From the NCBI GenBank assembly GCA_051648405.1, contig JBOFFC010000048.1:1-59848 (forward strand): 59,848 bases of DNA. Reading direction: 5' to 3'. The translations under genes and the position numbers were made by a program. The first letter of the stretch is position 1, and the number at the start of each line of letters is the position of its first letter. Below the pieces are notes generated by a model. It worked only from the letters and a program-made list of their open reading frames with translations. It did no database searches and had not been told where the DNA came from. Positions 32,252-41,612 of the stretch are shown piece after piece. Source of the stretch: JBOFFC01 sp051648405. Lineage in GTDB: Bacteria > Planctomycetota > Planctomycetia > Pirellulales > Lacipirellulaceae.

Positions 32252-33028
32252 TCACGCGTCGTCCGATTTCGCCTTGGCGGCGGCCGTTTCTTTGCGTTTC
32301 GCTTGCTTGGCGAGGACCTCGGCGCGGGCCTTGTCGGCGTCGAAGTCCTGCGGCGCCCCCTCGCACGACTTGGTGATGATCGGGTTCGCGACCGGCAGGA
32401 ACTCGCGGGCGAAGTTCAAGGCCACGCTCTGGTCGGCCTTCTCCTCGGCGTCCTCGGTCCGCGCGGTGAAGTACAGCTTGAATAGGGCCCGCGTGCTGCC
32501 GAAGTGCCACCGCGGCCGCTTGGGCGCTTCCCACGCCGGCGCCGAGTCGGCCGACGGGCGGAACCAGGTCCAAAAGACGCGCTCCGAAACCGGCCTGATC
32601 GCGTTGCTGTTGACGAACATGCCGGTCCAGAGCTTCATCGGGGGCTGGCCTTCGATCTCCAACGGGAACGACTCGTTGGCCTGCTTCTGCGTGAAACCCG
32701 CCGACGGGTAGCAGACGTCGGGGGCGTGCTGCGCCGTGTCGCGGGCGTGCCCGACGATCAGCCACACCGACACTTGCTGCTCGGTCTCCTTGTTGGTGTA
32801 GGTCCGGGACACGAAGCCCTCGGCCCCGGCGACCCGCTGCGTGTCGTCATCAACCGTCTGATCGACGCCAACCCAGGGGCCGATCTCGCTGGGGACCTCT
32901 TCCAGCAGCATCGCCGCGTAGGTCGCCTCGCGGTTCACATCGACCCATCGGTCGGAGATGCTCCCCTCGACGACCGTGAGCACGACGATCGCCAGGACGG
33001 CGAGGACGACAGGAATCGAGCGGAACAT
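32252..33028 (-). CDS. EpsI-like exosortase-associated protein
   Basis: A 258-residue envelope protein with one N-terminal membrane helix (IPVVLAVLAIVVLTVVEGS) and an EpsI-type domain. The conserved block VWLIVGHARDTAQHAPDVCYPS has the His and Cys expected of EpsI proteins, which are encoded with exosortases and exopolysaccharide genes. The C-terminus is Lys/Ala-rich and low complexity. The start is the ATG at 33028; the frame is open to 33073. It lies 3 kb from, and opposite in direction to, the exosortase gene, so the pairing is by locus, not operon. Confidence 0.8.
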   Translation of the reverse strand: MFRSIPVVLAVLAIVVLTVVEGSISDRWVDVNREATYAAMLLEEVPSEIGPWVGVDQTVDDDTQRVAGAEGFVSRTYTNKETEQQVSVWLIVGHARDTAQHAPDVCYPSAGFTQKQANESFPLEIEGQPPMKLWTGMFVNSNAIRPVSERVFWTWFRPSADSAPAWEAPKRPRWHFGSTRALFKLYFTARTEDAEEKADQSVALNFAREFLPVANPIITKSCEGAPQDFDADKARAEVLAKQAKRKETAAAKAKSDDA

Positions 33029-33468
33029 CGGGGAGACCTCGCCTGCAAGTACCGAGCCGGTCCCCTCTCGCACGGCCGATGCCGCAACGGGACCTCCAAT
33101 CGGGAACGCTACGCCCGGCCGCGCGAGCCGTCAAGCAACGGCTGAGCGGCAACGGGTCGCCACTGTAAGCCGACGGGGCGGTGGATAGGTCGGGATAGGA
33201 GATAGGGGGACGACCGGGAGATCAGCGGGATGGCGTCGTGGCAGCACCGGCCCCCAAGAGCTCACCGAGCTCGCGCGGGCAAAGAGCACCGGGTCAACGC
33301 GGTGCGGATCGAGCTCCTCGGCTCGCCTCACCCCATCGCAGAAGGTTCGCCCCGACCGCGCAGCGCCCCTTCGCCCCCACCCATCTCCCCCGTCTCCGTC
33401 TCCGTCCGGTCGCCCAAAGCGGAAAGCGGATTCTTTCCAGTGCGGCCAGCGGCTGGCCCGGAAACGCT
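33029..33468. other. Spacer between the EpsI-like and Pro-rich genes
   Basis: About 440 bases without a convincing gene. It should hold the EpsI promoter (minus strand). A small GGCCAG/CTGGCC hairpin lies at 33444-33458. Confidence 0.45.
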
Positions 33469-33494
33469 GCGAGCCCCGCCGGTGCGGGGCTCGC
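33469..33494 (-). terminator. Hairpin after the Pro-rich protein gene
   Basis: A perfect 11-base stem, GCGAGCCCCGC (33469-33479) with GCGGGGCTCGC (33484-33494), loop CGGT. It lies 30 bases past the stop of the minus-strand Pro-rich gene. No T-run follows, so strength is uncertain. Confidence 0.5.
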
Positions 33495-33523
33495 GCGCTT
33501 GGTCGGACGTCGCTCGGTGGCCG

Positions 33524-34399
33524 CTACGGGAGCGGCTGGACGTCGCTCACCGTCCGCACCGCGGGGTCGATGAACGTCGAGGGGGGGAGCGTCGCCGGTA
33601 GGCGTCGCGGCGTCGCGCTGGGCGCCACGCTCGTGAACCCCTCGGGGAGCGACGGCGGCGCGTCGCCACGCGGCGCGGCGACCGGGTTCGAGACCGGGTT
33701 GAGGGGCGGCCGGCTCGGGCCGGGGCGCCATTCCTGCGGGATCGGCGGCAGAGATTGCGACGGGCCGAGGCGTCGCTCGAGCGCCCCAAACGGCAGCGCC
33801 GGGGGGGCGTCGGGGGTCCGCGACGGAAGGAGCCGGCGCTCCGTCGGCTTCGGCTCCGGCAAAGCGGGCAGGTTTAGGTCGCGACCTCCCTTCTCGGTGG
33901 CCGGTGCTTGCTGCTCTTCTTCCGCCGGGCCCGCATCGACTGGCGGCGGGGCCTGCACGTCTTCTTCCTTCGCCTCGGGAGCGTCGAACGGCTTCAGGAG
34001 CGAGTCGCTGGTATCGACCTCGGTCGGCTTCTGGGTCGAGTCGTAGTCACCCGGCCAACGCCGCCAACGAGTCTGGTGGTAGCCCCACGTCTGCCGAGCC
34101 GGCCGGCAGGCGCCGTCGGGGGTGCAGGGCGCGAGGCCCGTCGGATCGACTCCCGCCTGGCGGCCAAGCGTCGAGCACCCCGTACACGGGGCGCCCGGTC
34201 GGCACTCCCCCGTGGCGCAGGTGTGCGCGGCCTGCACGACGCCCGGTTGGAAGTAAGACCCGCCGACTCCCGAAGCGCAGGCCAAGCCGGCCGCGAGGCC
34301 CGTCGCGAGGCCCGTCGTGAGACCCGTCGTGAGACCCGTTGCGAGGCCCGCCGCGAGCCGCCCCGCGAACACGCCCGACACACCGCCGAGGCTCTTCAT
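33524..34399 (-). CDS. Proline-rich secreted protein of unknown function
   Basis: A 291-residue protein starting at ATG 34399 with MKSLGGVSGVFAGRLAAGLA. The signal region contains four to five copies of a G-L-x-T-G unit from 12-base tandem DNA repeats (about 34283-34358). A Cys-containing segment (HTCATGECRPGAPCTGCSTL) follows, then YHQTRWRRWPGD, a short aromatic-basic box seen in many planctomycete exported proteins. The last 170 residues are Pro-rich and disordered. Its place between EpsI-like and export genes suggests an envelope role. Function is unknown. Confidence 0.7.
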   Translation of the reverse strand: MKSLGGVSGVFAGRLAAGLATGLTTGLTTGLATGLAAGLACASGVGGSYFQPGVVQAAHTCATGECRPGAPCTGCSTLGRQAGVDPTGLAPCTPDGACRPARQTWGYHQTRWRRWPGDYDSTQKPTEVDTSDSLLKPFDAPEAKEEDVQAPPPVDAGPAEEEQQAPATEKGGRDLNLPALPEPKPTERRLLPSRTPDAPPALPFGALERRLGPSQSLPPIPQEWRPGPSRPPLNPVSNPVAAPRGDAPPSLPEGFTSVAPSATPRRLPATLPPSTFIDPAVRTVSDVQPLP

Positions 34400-34547
34400 G
34401 ATTGCTTCCTTGCTAAACTGTCCCGACCGCGGTCGGGCGTGGTCGCCGGCGGGTCGGCGCCCCAAAACGGGGGGCCCGCCCTAAGCGATTTCGCTCTCTT
34501 TGCCACTGTCGCTTGCTCGTCCCACGCGCTCGGTCACGCCGCCCAGG

Positions 34548-35633
34548 CTAGAACTGCCCCAGGCCGAAGCGGTCGATACGGTTGACCGTGGCGGTGCCGA
34601 GCGAGATGAAGCCGAACAGTCGTTCAAACGGTCGAGTAAACCGGCTGATGACGCTGTCGAAGCGGGCCATCGGGTCCTCGGAGATGAACAGGCGGTCGCC
34701 CGGCATCATCTGGTAGTTCGTCGCGGTCGAGGCGCCGCGGGTGATGTCGTCCCAATCGACGGGGAGGACCTGCTCGCAACCGAGGCCGTTGCGGGCCGGG
34801 CGAGCGATCCAGATTTTCTTCGACGAGATCTGGCTCAGGCCGCCGATCGCGGCGACCGCGTCGAGCACCGTCTCGTTGCCGGTGATCGGTTGCTGGACGA
34901 CGTTGTCCCCCAACCCGCCACCCTGCGTGATGACGTAGTACTTCTTGCTGTTGTACGAGAAGATATCGACGACCACTTCCGGGTCTTGCAGGTAGTTGGC
35001 GAGCTGCCGTTCGATGCCCTCCTTCGCCTCGTCGATGGTCAGGCCGGTCACGTACACCGAGCCGTAGGTGCCGAGGTTCACGCGCCCGTCGGGGCCGACG
35101 AGGTGCTCGCCGACGATCTGCTGGGCGCCCGACGAGAAGGCCAGCGACACGCTGACCTGCGGGTCGGTGAGCAGCGCGCTGAGCTGCTTGCGGATCGCGT
35201 CCTGGGCTTCATCGACGGTCAGGCCGACGACCTTCACCTTGCCGTACGTCGGGCCGAGATCGACTTGACCCTCGGGATCGACGGAGTAGGCGTCGGCGAT
35301 CGGCTGGTCGGGGAGCGCGCCGGCGGCGCGGATGATCAGGCCGTCGAACGGTTCGATCTTGTGCGGCGGCTTGGGGACGACCTTGATGGCGTTGATCAGC
35401 AGGATGTCCGGCGGCTCGATGACGTAGCGCTGCAGCGACATCATCTCCAGCTCGCGCGGGACGGGCGACTCGGCGGGGGGCTCGACCGGGGAGACCGGCA
35501 ACGGCTCCCGCGGCGCCATGAACGCGGTGCAACCCGCCAGCGGCGCCAGCGTGACCGCCGCCATCAGCAAGCTGCGGGCGCTCGCCCGCGGCGAAAGGGG
35601 GCGTCGAGCGACTTCGAGTGGGACGCGGTTCAT
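34548..35633 (-). CDS. Polysaccharide export lipoprotein (Wza-like, poly_export/SLBB)
   Basis: A 361-residue lipoprotein: the signal peptide ends in the lipobox LAGC (residues 32-35). It has a polysaccharide-export domain (YVIEPPDILLI and GQVDLGPTYGKVKVVGLTVDEA), a second copy-like part (GRVNLGTYGSVYVTGLTIDEA) and an SLBB part (YYVITQGGGLGDNVVQQPITG, then LDAVAAIGGLS). It would form the outer-membrane ring for exopolysaccharide. The Wzc-type partner is encoded at 37686-39989 on the other strand. Confidence 0.9.
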   Translation of the reverse strand: MNRVPLEVARRPLSPRASARSLLMAAVTLAPLAGCTAFMAPREPLPVSPVEPPAESPVPRELEMMSLQRYVIEPPDILLINAIKVVPKPPHKIEPFDGLIIRAAGALPDQPIADAYSVDPEGQVDLGPTYGKVKVVGLTVDEAQDAIRKQLSALLTDPQVSVSLAFSSGAQQIVGEHLVGPDGRVNLGTYGSVYVTGLTIDEAKEGIERQLANYLQDPEVVVDIFSYNSKKYYVITQGGGLGDNVVQQPITGNETVLDAVAAIGGLSQISSKKIWIARPARNGLGCEQVLPVDWDDITRGASTATNYQMMPGDRLFISEDPMARFDSVISRFTRPFERLFGFISLGTATVNRIDRFGLGQF

Positions 35634-36092
35634 CGGCGTTCTTCGCCTCGTGTCGGGGGCGCAGCGTTAGCGTACGCCGTGCTGGGAAACGTCCGCGCGA
35701 TCGGCGCGTCCGTTAGAAGCGGCACAGTCGTACTAATCGGAACCCGCGCAACGGAACTTTGCCCCGGCCGGTAAAATCACCCCAACTGGCGCCACCGACA
35801 CGCCGCGGCGCCTCGGGCGCCGAGGCGTGCCGCGCCCGGGGCGCCCGATGTTTGACAGCCCGAGCAAGGCCCCCTACTTTTGAGGTTTCCCCGCGAAACG
35901 CGCGTAGTTCGGTCGGCGCCCCGCCACCAGCCGACCGCGCAGACGGAAAAATCGTTGGGGAACTTTCGGCCCCCTCCCCGCGTCGGAAACCTCGGTCGAT
36001 CCCCGCCGTGGGTGTTCGCCAACGGGGGGTTCCTCGCAGCGGACGGCCGCACAGGCTTCCACCCCTCGTTTCCGCTCCCGAGTGTCGCTGCC
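35634..36092. other. Divergent spacer between export lipoprotein and exosortase genes
   Basis: 459 bases between divergent genes; both promoters should be here. A CGCCTCGG-GCG-CCGAGGCG hairpin lies at 35809-35827. I looked for a sigma-54 (-24/-12) promoter, known for some exosortase-target genes, and found none. Confidence 0.5.
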
Positions 36093-37313
36093 ATGGCCTC
36101 TGTTTCGAATCAAGCTAAGACCGGCGTCGTGCCGGTCGGTTTCCCCGGGGCGAAGGCGCACGACGAGGCCGCGGTTTTCTCGTGGGGCGACGCGGGGCAG
36201 CGAAACTCGTACGTCGGCCTGCTGGCGCTGATCGTCCTGCTGGTCTACTCGTTCTGGAACACGCTCGCGACGACCAGCGCGTTCTGGTCCAGCGCGCAGT
36301 ATTCGCACGGCTGGATCGTCCCGTTGATCGCCCTTTACTTGCTGTGGGCGCGGCGGCCGAACCCGTTCGCCCACGAGCCCGGCCCGGACCAAACCGAAGA
36401 AGCGTTCTTCGGCGTGATCCCCGGCGCGACGTTCCGCAACGCCGTGGTGTTCGGCGGTCTGGCGCTCGGCGGCGTGGGGTACTCCGCGTCGGAATCGGGG
36501 CTGGTGTCCGAGTCGCTCGGCCAGGCGCTGCAAGGCGTGGGGCTGTCGATCGTTTGCGTGGGGCTCGCGGCCTACGTGCTGCTAGGACAGGCGTTCCAGA
36601 AGGTGAGTGTCGAGGAGCGGTGGATCGGGCTGGGGATCATCGTGTTTGCGCTCGCCGCGCGGACGAGCGGCGCCATCTTCCAAAGCGAGCCGGTAGGCCG
36701 CGTCGCGTTCGTGGTGACGTTGCTCGGGGCGTTCGCGATGTTGGGGGGCTGGGCGCTCGTCCGCTGGGCCGGCCCTGCGGTGCTGTTCCTGTTGTTCATG
36801 TTCCCGCTGCCGACGTTCATCGAGACTCTGCTGTTGGGGGGCCTGCAAAAACTCGCCGCGCTGGCGAGCGAGGTGATCCTCACGATCCTCAACACGCCGG
36901 TGATCCGCCAAGGGAACCGTCTGATGTTCAGCGACATGCCTGACGAGCAAGCGCTGTTCGTCGCCGAGGCGTGCAGCGGTCTGCGGATGCTGACGATCTT
37001 CGGGGCCTTGGCGGTCGCGATGGTCTTCCTGATCAATCGCCCCTGGTGGGACAAGTTCACGATCTTGCTGAGCGCGATCCCCATCGCGCTGGTCGTGAAC
37101 ATTATTCGGATCGTCGTAACGGCGCTGCTGTTCCGGGCCTTCCCCGACACCGATGTGCTGCACCAATCGATCCACGACCACGCGGGCTTGGCGATGATGC
37201 CGCTGGCGATGGGCTTGCTGTACTTCGAGATGAAGATCCTGGGGATGCTCACCCAGCCCGAGGAAGGGATCGACATGCAGAGCTCGGGGATGGGGGCCTT
37301 CGCGGCCCGCTGA
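36093..37313 (+). CDS. Exosortase
   Basis: A 406-residue polytopic membrane protein with about 8-10 helices. The exosortase signature is complete in its second half: catalytic Cys in AEACSGLRML (C294), Arg in NIIRIVVT (R339) and His in IHDHAG (H361/H363). It would act on C-terminally tagged (PEP-CTERM-like) secreted proteins after export and couple to exopolysaccharide. The start is the ATG at 36093; the frame is open upstream but not hydrophobic. No protein with a recognisable PEP-CTERM tail was found in the window. Confidence 0.9.
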   Translation: MASVSNQAKTGVVPVGFPGAKAHDEAAVFSWGDAGQRNSYVGLLALIVLLVYSFWNTLATTSAFWSSAQYSHGWIVPLIALYLLWARRPNPFAHEPGPDQTEEAFFGVIPGATFRNAVVFGGLALGGVGYSASESGLVSESLGQALQGVGLSIVCVGLAAYVLLGQAFQKVSVEERWIGLGIIVFALAARTSGAIFQSEPVGRVAFVVTLLGAFAMLGGWALVRWAGPAVLFLLFMFPLPTFIETLLLGGLQKLAALASEVILTILNTPVIRQGNRLMFSDMPDEQALFVAEACSGLRMLTIFGALAVAMVFLINRPWWDKFTILLSAIPIALVVNIIRIVVTALLFRAFPDTDVLHQSIHDHAGLAMMPLAMGLLYFEMKILGMLTQPEEGIDMQSSGMGAFAAR

Positions 37314-37685
37314 GCGTCGCACGATGGCCGCTGGCCCCCCGCAATGGTGATTCGGGCGAACGGCCGCGTTGCAAAAACAGGACGCGCGTCGCCGGCGATC
37401 GACGCACCGCAGGACGGCGGTGGGTTGGGCTTGAGCCCTAAACGCCTATCGGAAGGCAAGTTACGCGATTCGTAGTGTCGCCTGCGGGCGAACGGCCTGC
37501 GGATTGCTTTACGCGTCTGGCACGAAGTCCCGGCGGTCGCTTGGCCCCCGACACCGAATCACCGTCCCGACTGAGACCGACCTCCCCCGTCTTGCGGCCC
37601 GAAGGGTTACCCCCCACCGCGGCCAACCGTCGTCTCCCCCGTTACGGCGGGGAGAGGTTCCCTCCCCGAGGAGAGCGTTCCGCCG
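37314..37685. other. Leader of the Wzc-type gene
   Basis: 372 bases between two plus-strand genes. A decayed family A repeat (GAGCCCTAAACGCC) is at about 37434. No gene seen. No clear sigma-70 boxes were found. Confidence 0.5.
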
Positions 37686-39989
37686 ATGAGCATTCCTGAA
37701 AACAACCAAGCGGCTGCCACCGAACGCACGAGCGCCCTGGTCGAGGCCGGCGCCCCGGCGGGGCCAGGCGCCGGCCCGCTGGTGGGGCCGATGCCGAGCC
37801 CCTTTGGCGCGTTCGCTCCCCAGGGCCAGGACGTCCTTCGCGGCGGTATGGACCGCAGCGGGTTCCTTCACTCGTTGCGTCGCCGCTGGCTGCTGGCGAC
37901 GTGCATGGGGACCCTCCTGGGGGCCACGTCCACGGGCCTGCTGTACTGGCTCCTCCCGGAAACCAACACGGCCCGGGCGATGTACAACGTCAAGGCCGAC
38001 CCGATGTCGCTGCTGGGGTCGCGCGAGGTCCCCAGCGCCCGCGACTTCGAGACGTTCAAAAAGACGCAGCTCGCGTACGTGAAGTCGGACCTCGTGCTGA
38101 ACACGGCGCTGCGCGAACAGGCGATCAACGGGCTCGAGATGTTCAGCGACGTCGATGACAAAGTCGACTGGCTCACGCAGAAGCTCGACGTGCAGTTTCC
38201 CAACGACGGCGAGCTGCTCGTGATCTCGATGTCGGGTCCCTTTCCGAAAGCCGACCTGAAGCGAGTCATCGAGGCCGTCAGCAAGGCGTATTTCGACGAG
38301 GTGGTGTTCCTCGACAAGGGGCAGCGCCGGCTCCCGCTGCAGACGCTCCGTCAGACGTACGCCCAGGTTGACTCGGACGTCCGCGAGAAGCTCACCGCCT
38401 ACCAACAGCTCGCCCGCGACAGCGGCACGAGCGAGGCCTACGAGGACGGCATCGACCCGCAGACGCAGCTCATGATGACCGAGGTCCAGCAGCTCCAGCA
38501 CCGCAAGAACGACCTCAAGGCGAGCCTCGCCGACGCACAGATGCAGTTCACGATCGTCGAGCGACAGGTGAACGACCCGTCTTACCAGGACCGGATCATC
38601 GACGAGGCGCTCGAGGAAGACCCGCAGACCCTGCAGATGCAGCAGGAGATGATGTACCTCGACATGCAGGTGCGGATGCTCAAGCCGACCCTCAAAGCCG
38701 GTTCGTCTCCGGCGATCAAGCAGCTCGAACAGCAGCGCGACCAGATCAGCCAGGAGATCGCCCAGCGCCGCGAGCAGATGCGGGCCTCGATCGTGGGCGA
38801 GCAGTCGAACGAGCCGAACCCGTACGTCAAGGCCGCCAGCACCGAGTTCCAGGTCCAACGGGCGCTGATCCAGCGCGAGCTCGACGAGTCCCAGAAGACC
38901 ATCGACAAGCTGCAGGAAGAATTGCAGCAGAAGGCCGAACGCAACACCGACCTGATCACCCGCATGGCGGAGATCGAGCGGCTCCGCAAGTCGGAAGAGG
39001 TGATCGCCGACCGGATCCAGGGCTTGCAGGTCGAGCTCGACGCCCCTGACCGCATCAGCGCGGTCGGGTCGGCGGGGGGAGCCGCCCTGGCGAGCACACG
39101 GCAAAGCCTCAACCGGACCGTCCGGCTGTCGATCAGCGGCCTCGGCGGCCTCGGCGCGGCGCTCCTTAGCTGCCTCGGCATCGGCTACATGGAGTTCCGC
39201 AACCGGCACCTCGACAGCCCCGAGCAGATCGACGAAGGGCTCGGGATCCGCGTGATCGGCACCCTTCCGGCGCTGGGGGGCAAGGCCCTCAACCCTCGGC
39301 ACCCGATCGTCGGCCAGCTCAACGAGTCGATCGACAGCGTGCGAACCGCGCTGATGCACGAGTCGACCACCAAGCGTCGCCGCGTGGTGCTCGTCGCCAG
39401 CGCCGTGACGATGGAAGGCCGCACGACGGTCGCGAGCCAGCTCGCCGCTAGCCTGGCCCGCGCCGGACGCCGCACGCTGCTGGTTGACGGCGACCTCCGC
39501 AGCCCGAGTCTCCACACGCTGTTCGGCACGCCGCTCGAGGACGGCATCTGCGAGGTCCTGCGGGCCGAGGCCGAGCTCGCCGACGTCGTCCGTCCGACGC
39601 AGGCCGAGGGGCTGTGGCTGATGACCGCCGGCTACTGCGACGGCGACGCCGTCCAGGCGTTGGCGACCGACCAGCTCGAGCCGATCTTCGAGCACCTCCG
39701 CAACTACTACGACTTCGTGATCATCGACGGCGCCCCGGTCCTGGGGGTCTCCGACTCGCTGCTGTTCGGTCAGCATTGCGACGGCGTGATCCTGTCGGTC
39801 CTCCGCGACTCGTCGAACGTCCCGAAGATCCACAAGGCGTGCGAGATGCTGCGGAGCGTCGGCATCCGGATGATCGGGGCCGTGGTGAACGGCGTCCGCT
39901 CGAAGGCCGACCGCCGCGTCACTCACCTGCAACAGGTCACCCCGAAGAGCGCCTCGCGGCAACTCGAGACGGTCGTCGCCGAGGGCTGA
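37686..39989 (+). CDS. Wzc-type chain-length determinant with BY-kinase-like domain
   Basis: A 767-residue inner-membrane protein. The Wzz part has a first helix (RRRWLLATCMGTLLGATSTG) near residues 65-95, a long periplasmic coiled coil and a second helix (ISGLGGLGAALLSCLGIGY). The cytoplasmic kinase-like domain starts near 540. Walker A should read GxGKST, but here it is TMEGRTTVASQLA, with R579 in place of the lysine. Walker A' (LLVDGDLRSP) and Walker B (FVIIDGAP) are otherwise present. The C-terminus has no Tyr cluster. It probably controls polysaccharide length with little or no kinase activity. The partner is the Wza-like lipoprotein. Confidence 0.9.
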   Translation: MSIPENNQAAATERTSALVEAGAPAGPGAGPLVGPMPSPFGAFAPQGQDVLRGGMDRSGFLHSLRRRWLLATCMGTLLGATSTGLLYWLLPETNTARAMYNVKADPMSLLGSREVPSARDFETFKKTQLAYVKSDLVLNTALREQAINGLEMFSDVDDKVDWLTQKLDVQFPNDGELLVISMSGPFPKADLKRVIEAVSKAYFDEVVFLDKGQRRLPLQTLRQTYAQVDSDVREKLTAYQQLARDSGTSEAYEDGIDPQTQLMMTEVQQLQHRKNDLKASLADAQMQFTIVERQVNDPSYQDRIIDEALEEDPQTLQMQQEMMYLDMQVRMLKPTLKAGSSPAIKQLEQQRDQISQEIAQRREQMRASIVGEQSNEPNPYVKAASTEFQVQRALIQRELDESQKTIDKLQEELQQKAERNTDLITRMAEIERLRKSEEVIADRIQGLQVELDAPDRISAVGSAGGAALASTRQSLNRTVRLSISGLGGLGAALLSCLGIGYMEFRNRHLDSPEQIDEGLGIRVIGTLPALGGKALNPRHPIVGQLNESIDSVRTALMHESTTKRRRVVLVASAVTMEGRTTVASQLAASLARAGRRTLLVDGDLRSPSLHTLFGTPLEDGICEVLRAEAELADVVRPTQAEGLWLMTAGYCDGDAVQALATDQLEPIFEHLRNYYDFVIIDGAPVLGVSDSLLFGQHCDGVILSVLRDSSNVPKIHKACEMLRSVGIRMIGAVVNGVRSKADRRVTHLQQVTPKSASRQLETVVAEG

Positions 39990-40021
39990 TCCCCACGGGC
40001 TGTCGATTCGGTGTTACAACG

Positions 40022-40055
40022 AGCGGGCGGGGTCGAGGTGACCCCGCCCGCTTCT
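40022..40055 (+). terminator. Terminator after the Wzc-type gene
   Basis: A 13-base stem AGCGGGCGGGGTC (40022-40034) with its complement (40040-40052), loop GAGGT, and a TCTTTC tail. Confidence 0.8.
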
Positions 40056-40081
40056 TTCGTACGCCCAACGGAACCCCGACG

Positions 40082-41206
40082 ATGCCCCGATCGCTGTTGT
40101 GTGGAGCGACCCTCCTTGCGATCGGCCTACGCGTCGCGATCGCCGCCGGCGCGATCGACGACCACCTGCCAACGGCCGGGCTCCGCCTCAACCAAGTTCA
40201 GGTCATCGGCACGCACAACAGCTACAAGGGGGCGATCGACCCCCCGCTGCTGCGTCTGCTGGAGGCGGCCGACACCAACGCGAACGGCTTCGACTACCGC
40301 CACGCGCCGCTGGACGAGCAGCTCGACCTCGGCCTGCGGTCTCTGGAGCTCGACTTCTACCACGACCCGGCGGGGGGTCGCTACGCGGCGCCGCTGGGGC
40401 TGCGGCTGCTGGCCGAGGCGGGCGCGAAGGCCGCGCCCTTTGACCCCGACGGGCGGATGAAGCTCCCGGGGTTCAAGGTGCTGCACGTCGCCGACATCGA
40501 CTTTCGCTCGAACTACTCGCTGCTGAGCGACGCGTTGGCAGCGCTCCGCGCGTGGTCCGAGTCCAACCCGACGCACCTCCCCGTCGTCGTCACGGTGAAC
40601 CTGAAGGAGGACCAGGCCCCCGTCCCCGGCGGCGTCGAGCCGCTGCCGTTCGACGCCGCGGCGCTCGACCATGTCGATGCGGCGATTCGCGACGGGCTAG
40701 GAGACTCGCGGCTCGTGACGCCCGACTCGGCCCGCGGTGATCACCCCACGCTCGAAGCGATGGCCCTGAAGGGCGACTGGCCGATGATCGACGACGCACG
40801 CGGCAAGTTCCTGTGGGTCCTCGACGCCGGAGACCCACTGCGGTCGCTCTACGCGAAGGGTCGCGCGTCGCTCGCCGGCCGCGTGATGTTCACGACGCAC
40901 GATGCCGGCTCGCCCGAGGCGGCCTTCTTGGTCGTGAACGACCCGCTGGCCGATGGCGAGCGGATCGCCGAGTGGGTCCGCCGCGGGTACGTCGTCCGCA
41001 CGCGCGCCGACGCCGAGACGCGCGAGGCCCGGTCCGGCGACCGCTCGCGGTTCGAGGCGGCCCAGCGCTCGGGCGCCCACGTCATCAGCACCGACTACCC
41101 GATCCCCGACGAGCGGCTGCGGACGGGGTACCACGTCCGATTCGCGGGGGGGTATGCTCGGGCGAACCCCGTCACCGCTGCTACGCCCACCGCCGCAAAC
41201 CCCTGA
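40082..41206 (+). CDS. Secreted PI-PLC-like (TIM-barrel phosphodiesterase) protein
   Basis: A 374-residue protein with a signal peptide (residues 1-22) and a PLC-like fold. IGTHNSYKG near 43-51 and FDYRHAPLDEQLDLGLRSLELDFYHD carry the His, Glu and Asp expected for catalysis and Ca2+. FKVLHVADIDF and VVVTVNLKED follow, matching the Ca2+-dependent phosphoinositide-specific PLC1-like family. It would hydrolyse a phosphodiester outside the cytoplasm; the substrate is unknown. The start is the ATG at 40082; the frame is open to 39614 over the kinase gene. A DUF2237 gene follows by 13 bases. Confidence 0.8.
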   Translation: MPRSLLCGATLLAIGLRVAIAAGAIDDHLPTAGLRLNQVQVIGTHNSYKGAIDPPLLRLLEAADTNANGFDYRHAPLDEQLDLGLRSLELDFYHDPAGGRYAAPLGLRLLAEAGAKAAPFDPDGRMKLPGFKVLHVADIDFRSNYSLLSDALAALRAWSESNPTHLPVVVTVNLKEDQAPVPGGVEPLPFDAAALDHVDAAIRDGLGDSRLVTPDSARGDHPTLEAMALKGDWPMIDDARGKFLWVLDAGDPLRSLYAKGRASLAGRVMFTTHDAGSPEAAFLVVNDPLADGERIAEWVRRGYVVRTRADAETREARSGDRSRFEAAQRSGAHVISTDYPIPDERLRTGYHVRFAGGYARANPVTAATPTAANP

Positions 41207-41219
41207 CCCCTCGCGCACC

Positions 41220-41591
41220 ATGGCCGCTCCGCAGCCCAAGAACGTCTTCGGCAAACCGCTCGCTGGTTGCTGCACCGACCCAATGACCGGCTTCTACCGC
41301 GACGGCGTCTGCCGCACGGGTCCGGGAGACGTGGGGGTCCACACGGTGTGCGCCGAGATGACCGCCGAGTTCCTGCGGTTCAGCCGGGCGGCCGGGAACG
41401 ACCTCTCGACCCCGGTCCCCGAGTACCAGTTCCCGGCGCTCGTGCCGGGGGACCGCTGGTGCGTCTGCGCAGCGCGCTGGAAAGAGGCTTACGACGCCGG
41501 CAAGGCCCCGCCGGTGGTCCTCGCGGCGTGCCACATCTCGTCGCTCGAATTCGCGACGCTCGAGGAGCTGAGCGAGCACGAGGTGGAGTGA
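41220..41591 (+). CDS. DUF2237 family protein
   Basis: A 123-residue protein matching DUF2237: VFGKPLAGCCTDPMTGFYRDG at the N-terminus, HTVCAEMTAEFL in the middle and GDRWCVCAARWKEA, then PPVVLAACH near the end. Conserved Cys and His residues suggest a metal or redox role, not established for the family. It starts 13 bases after the PLC-like gene and likely shares its transcript. Confidence 0.88.
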   Translation: MAAPQPKNVFGKPLAGCCTDPMTGFYRDGVCRTGPGDVGVHTVCAEMTAEFLRFSRAAGNDLSTPVPEYQFPALVPGDRWCVCAARWKEAYDAGKAPPVVLAACHISSLEFATLEELSEHEVE

Positions 41592-41612
41592 GGGGCCCGT
41601 TTTCTCCCGGTC

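Noticed and set aside
35634..36092. Sigma-54 promoter upstream of the exosortase
   Set aside because: No TGGC-N8-TTGC type element was found in the spacer.
37509..39962. An 817-codon minus-strand open frame
   Set aside because: Antisense to the Wzc-type gene; no family features.
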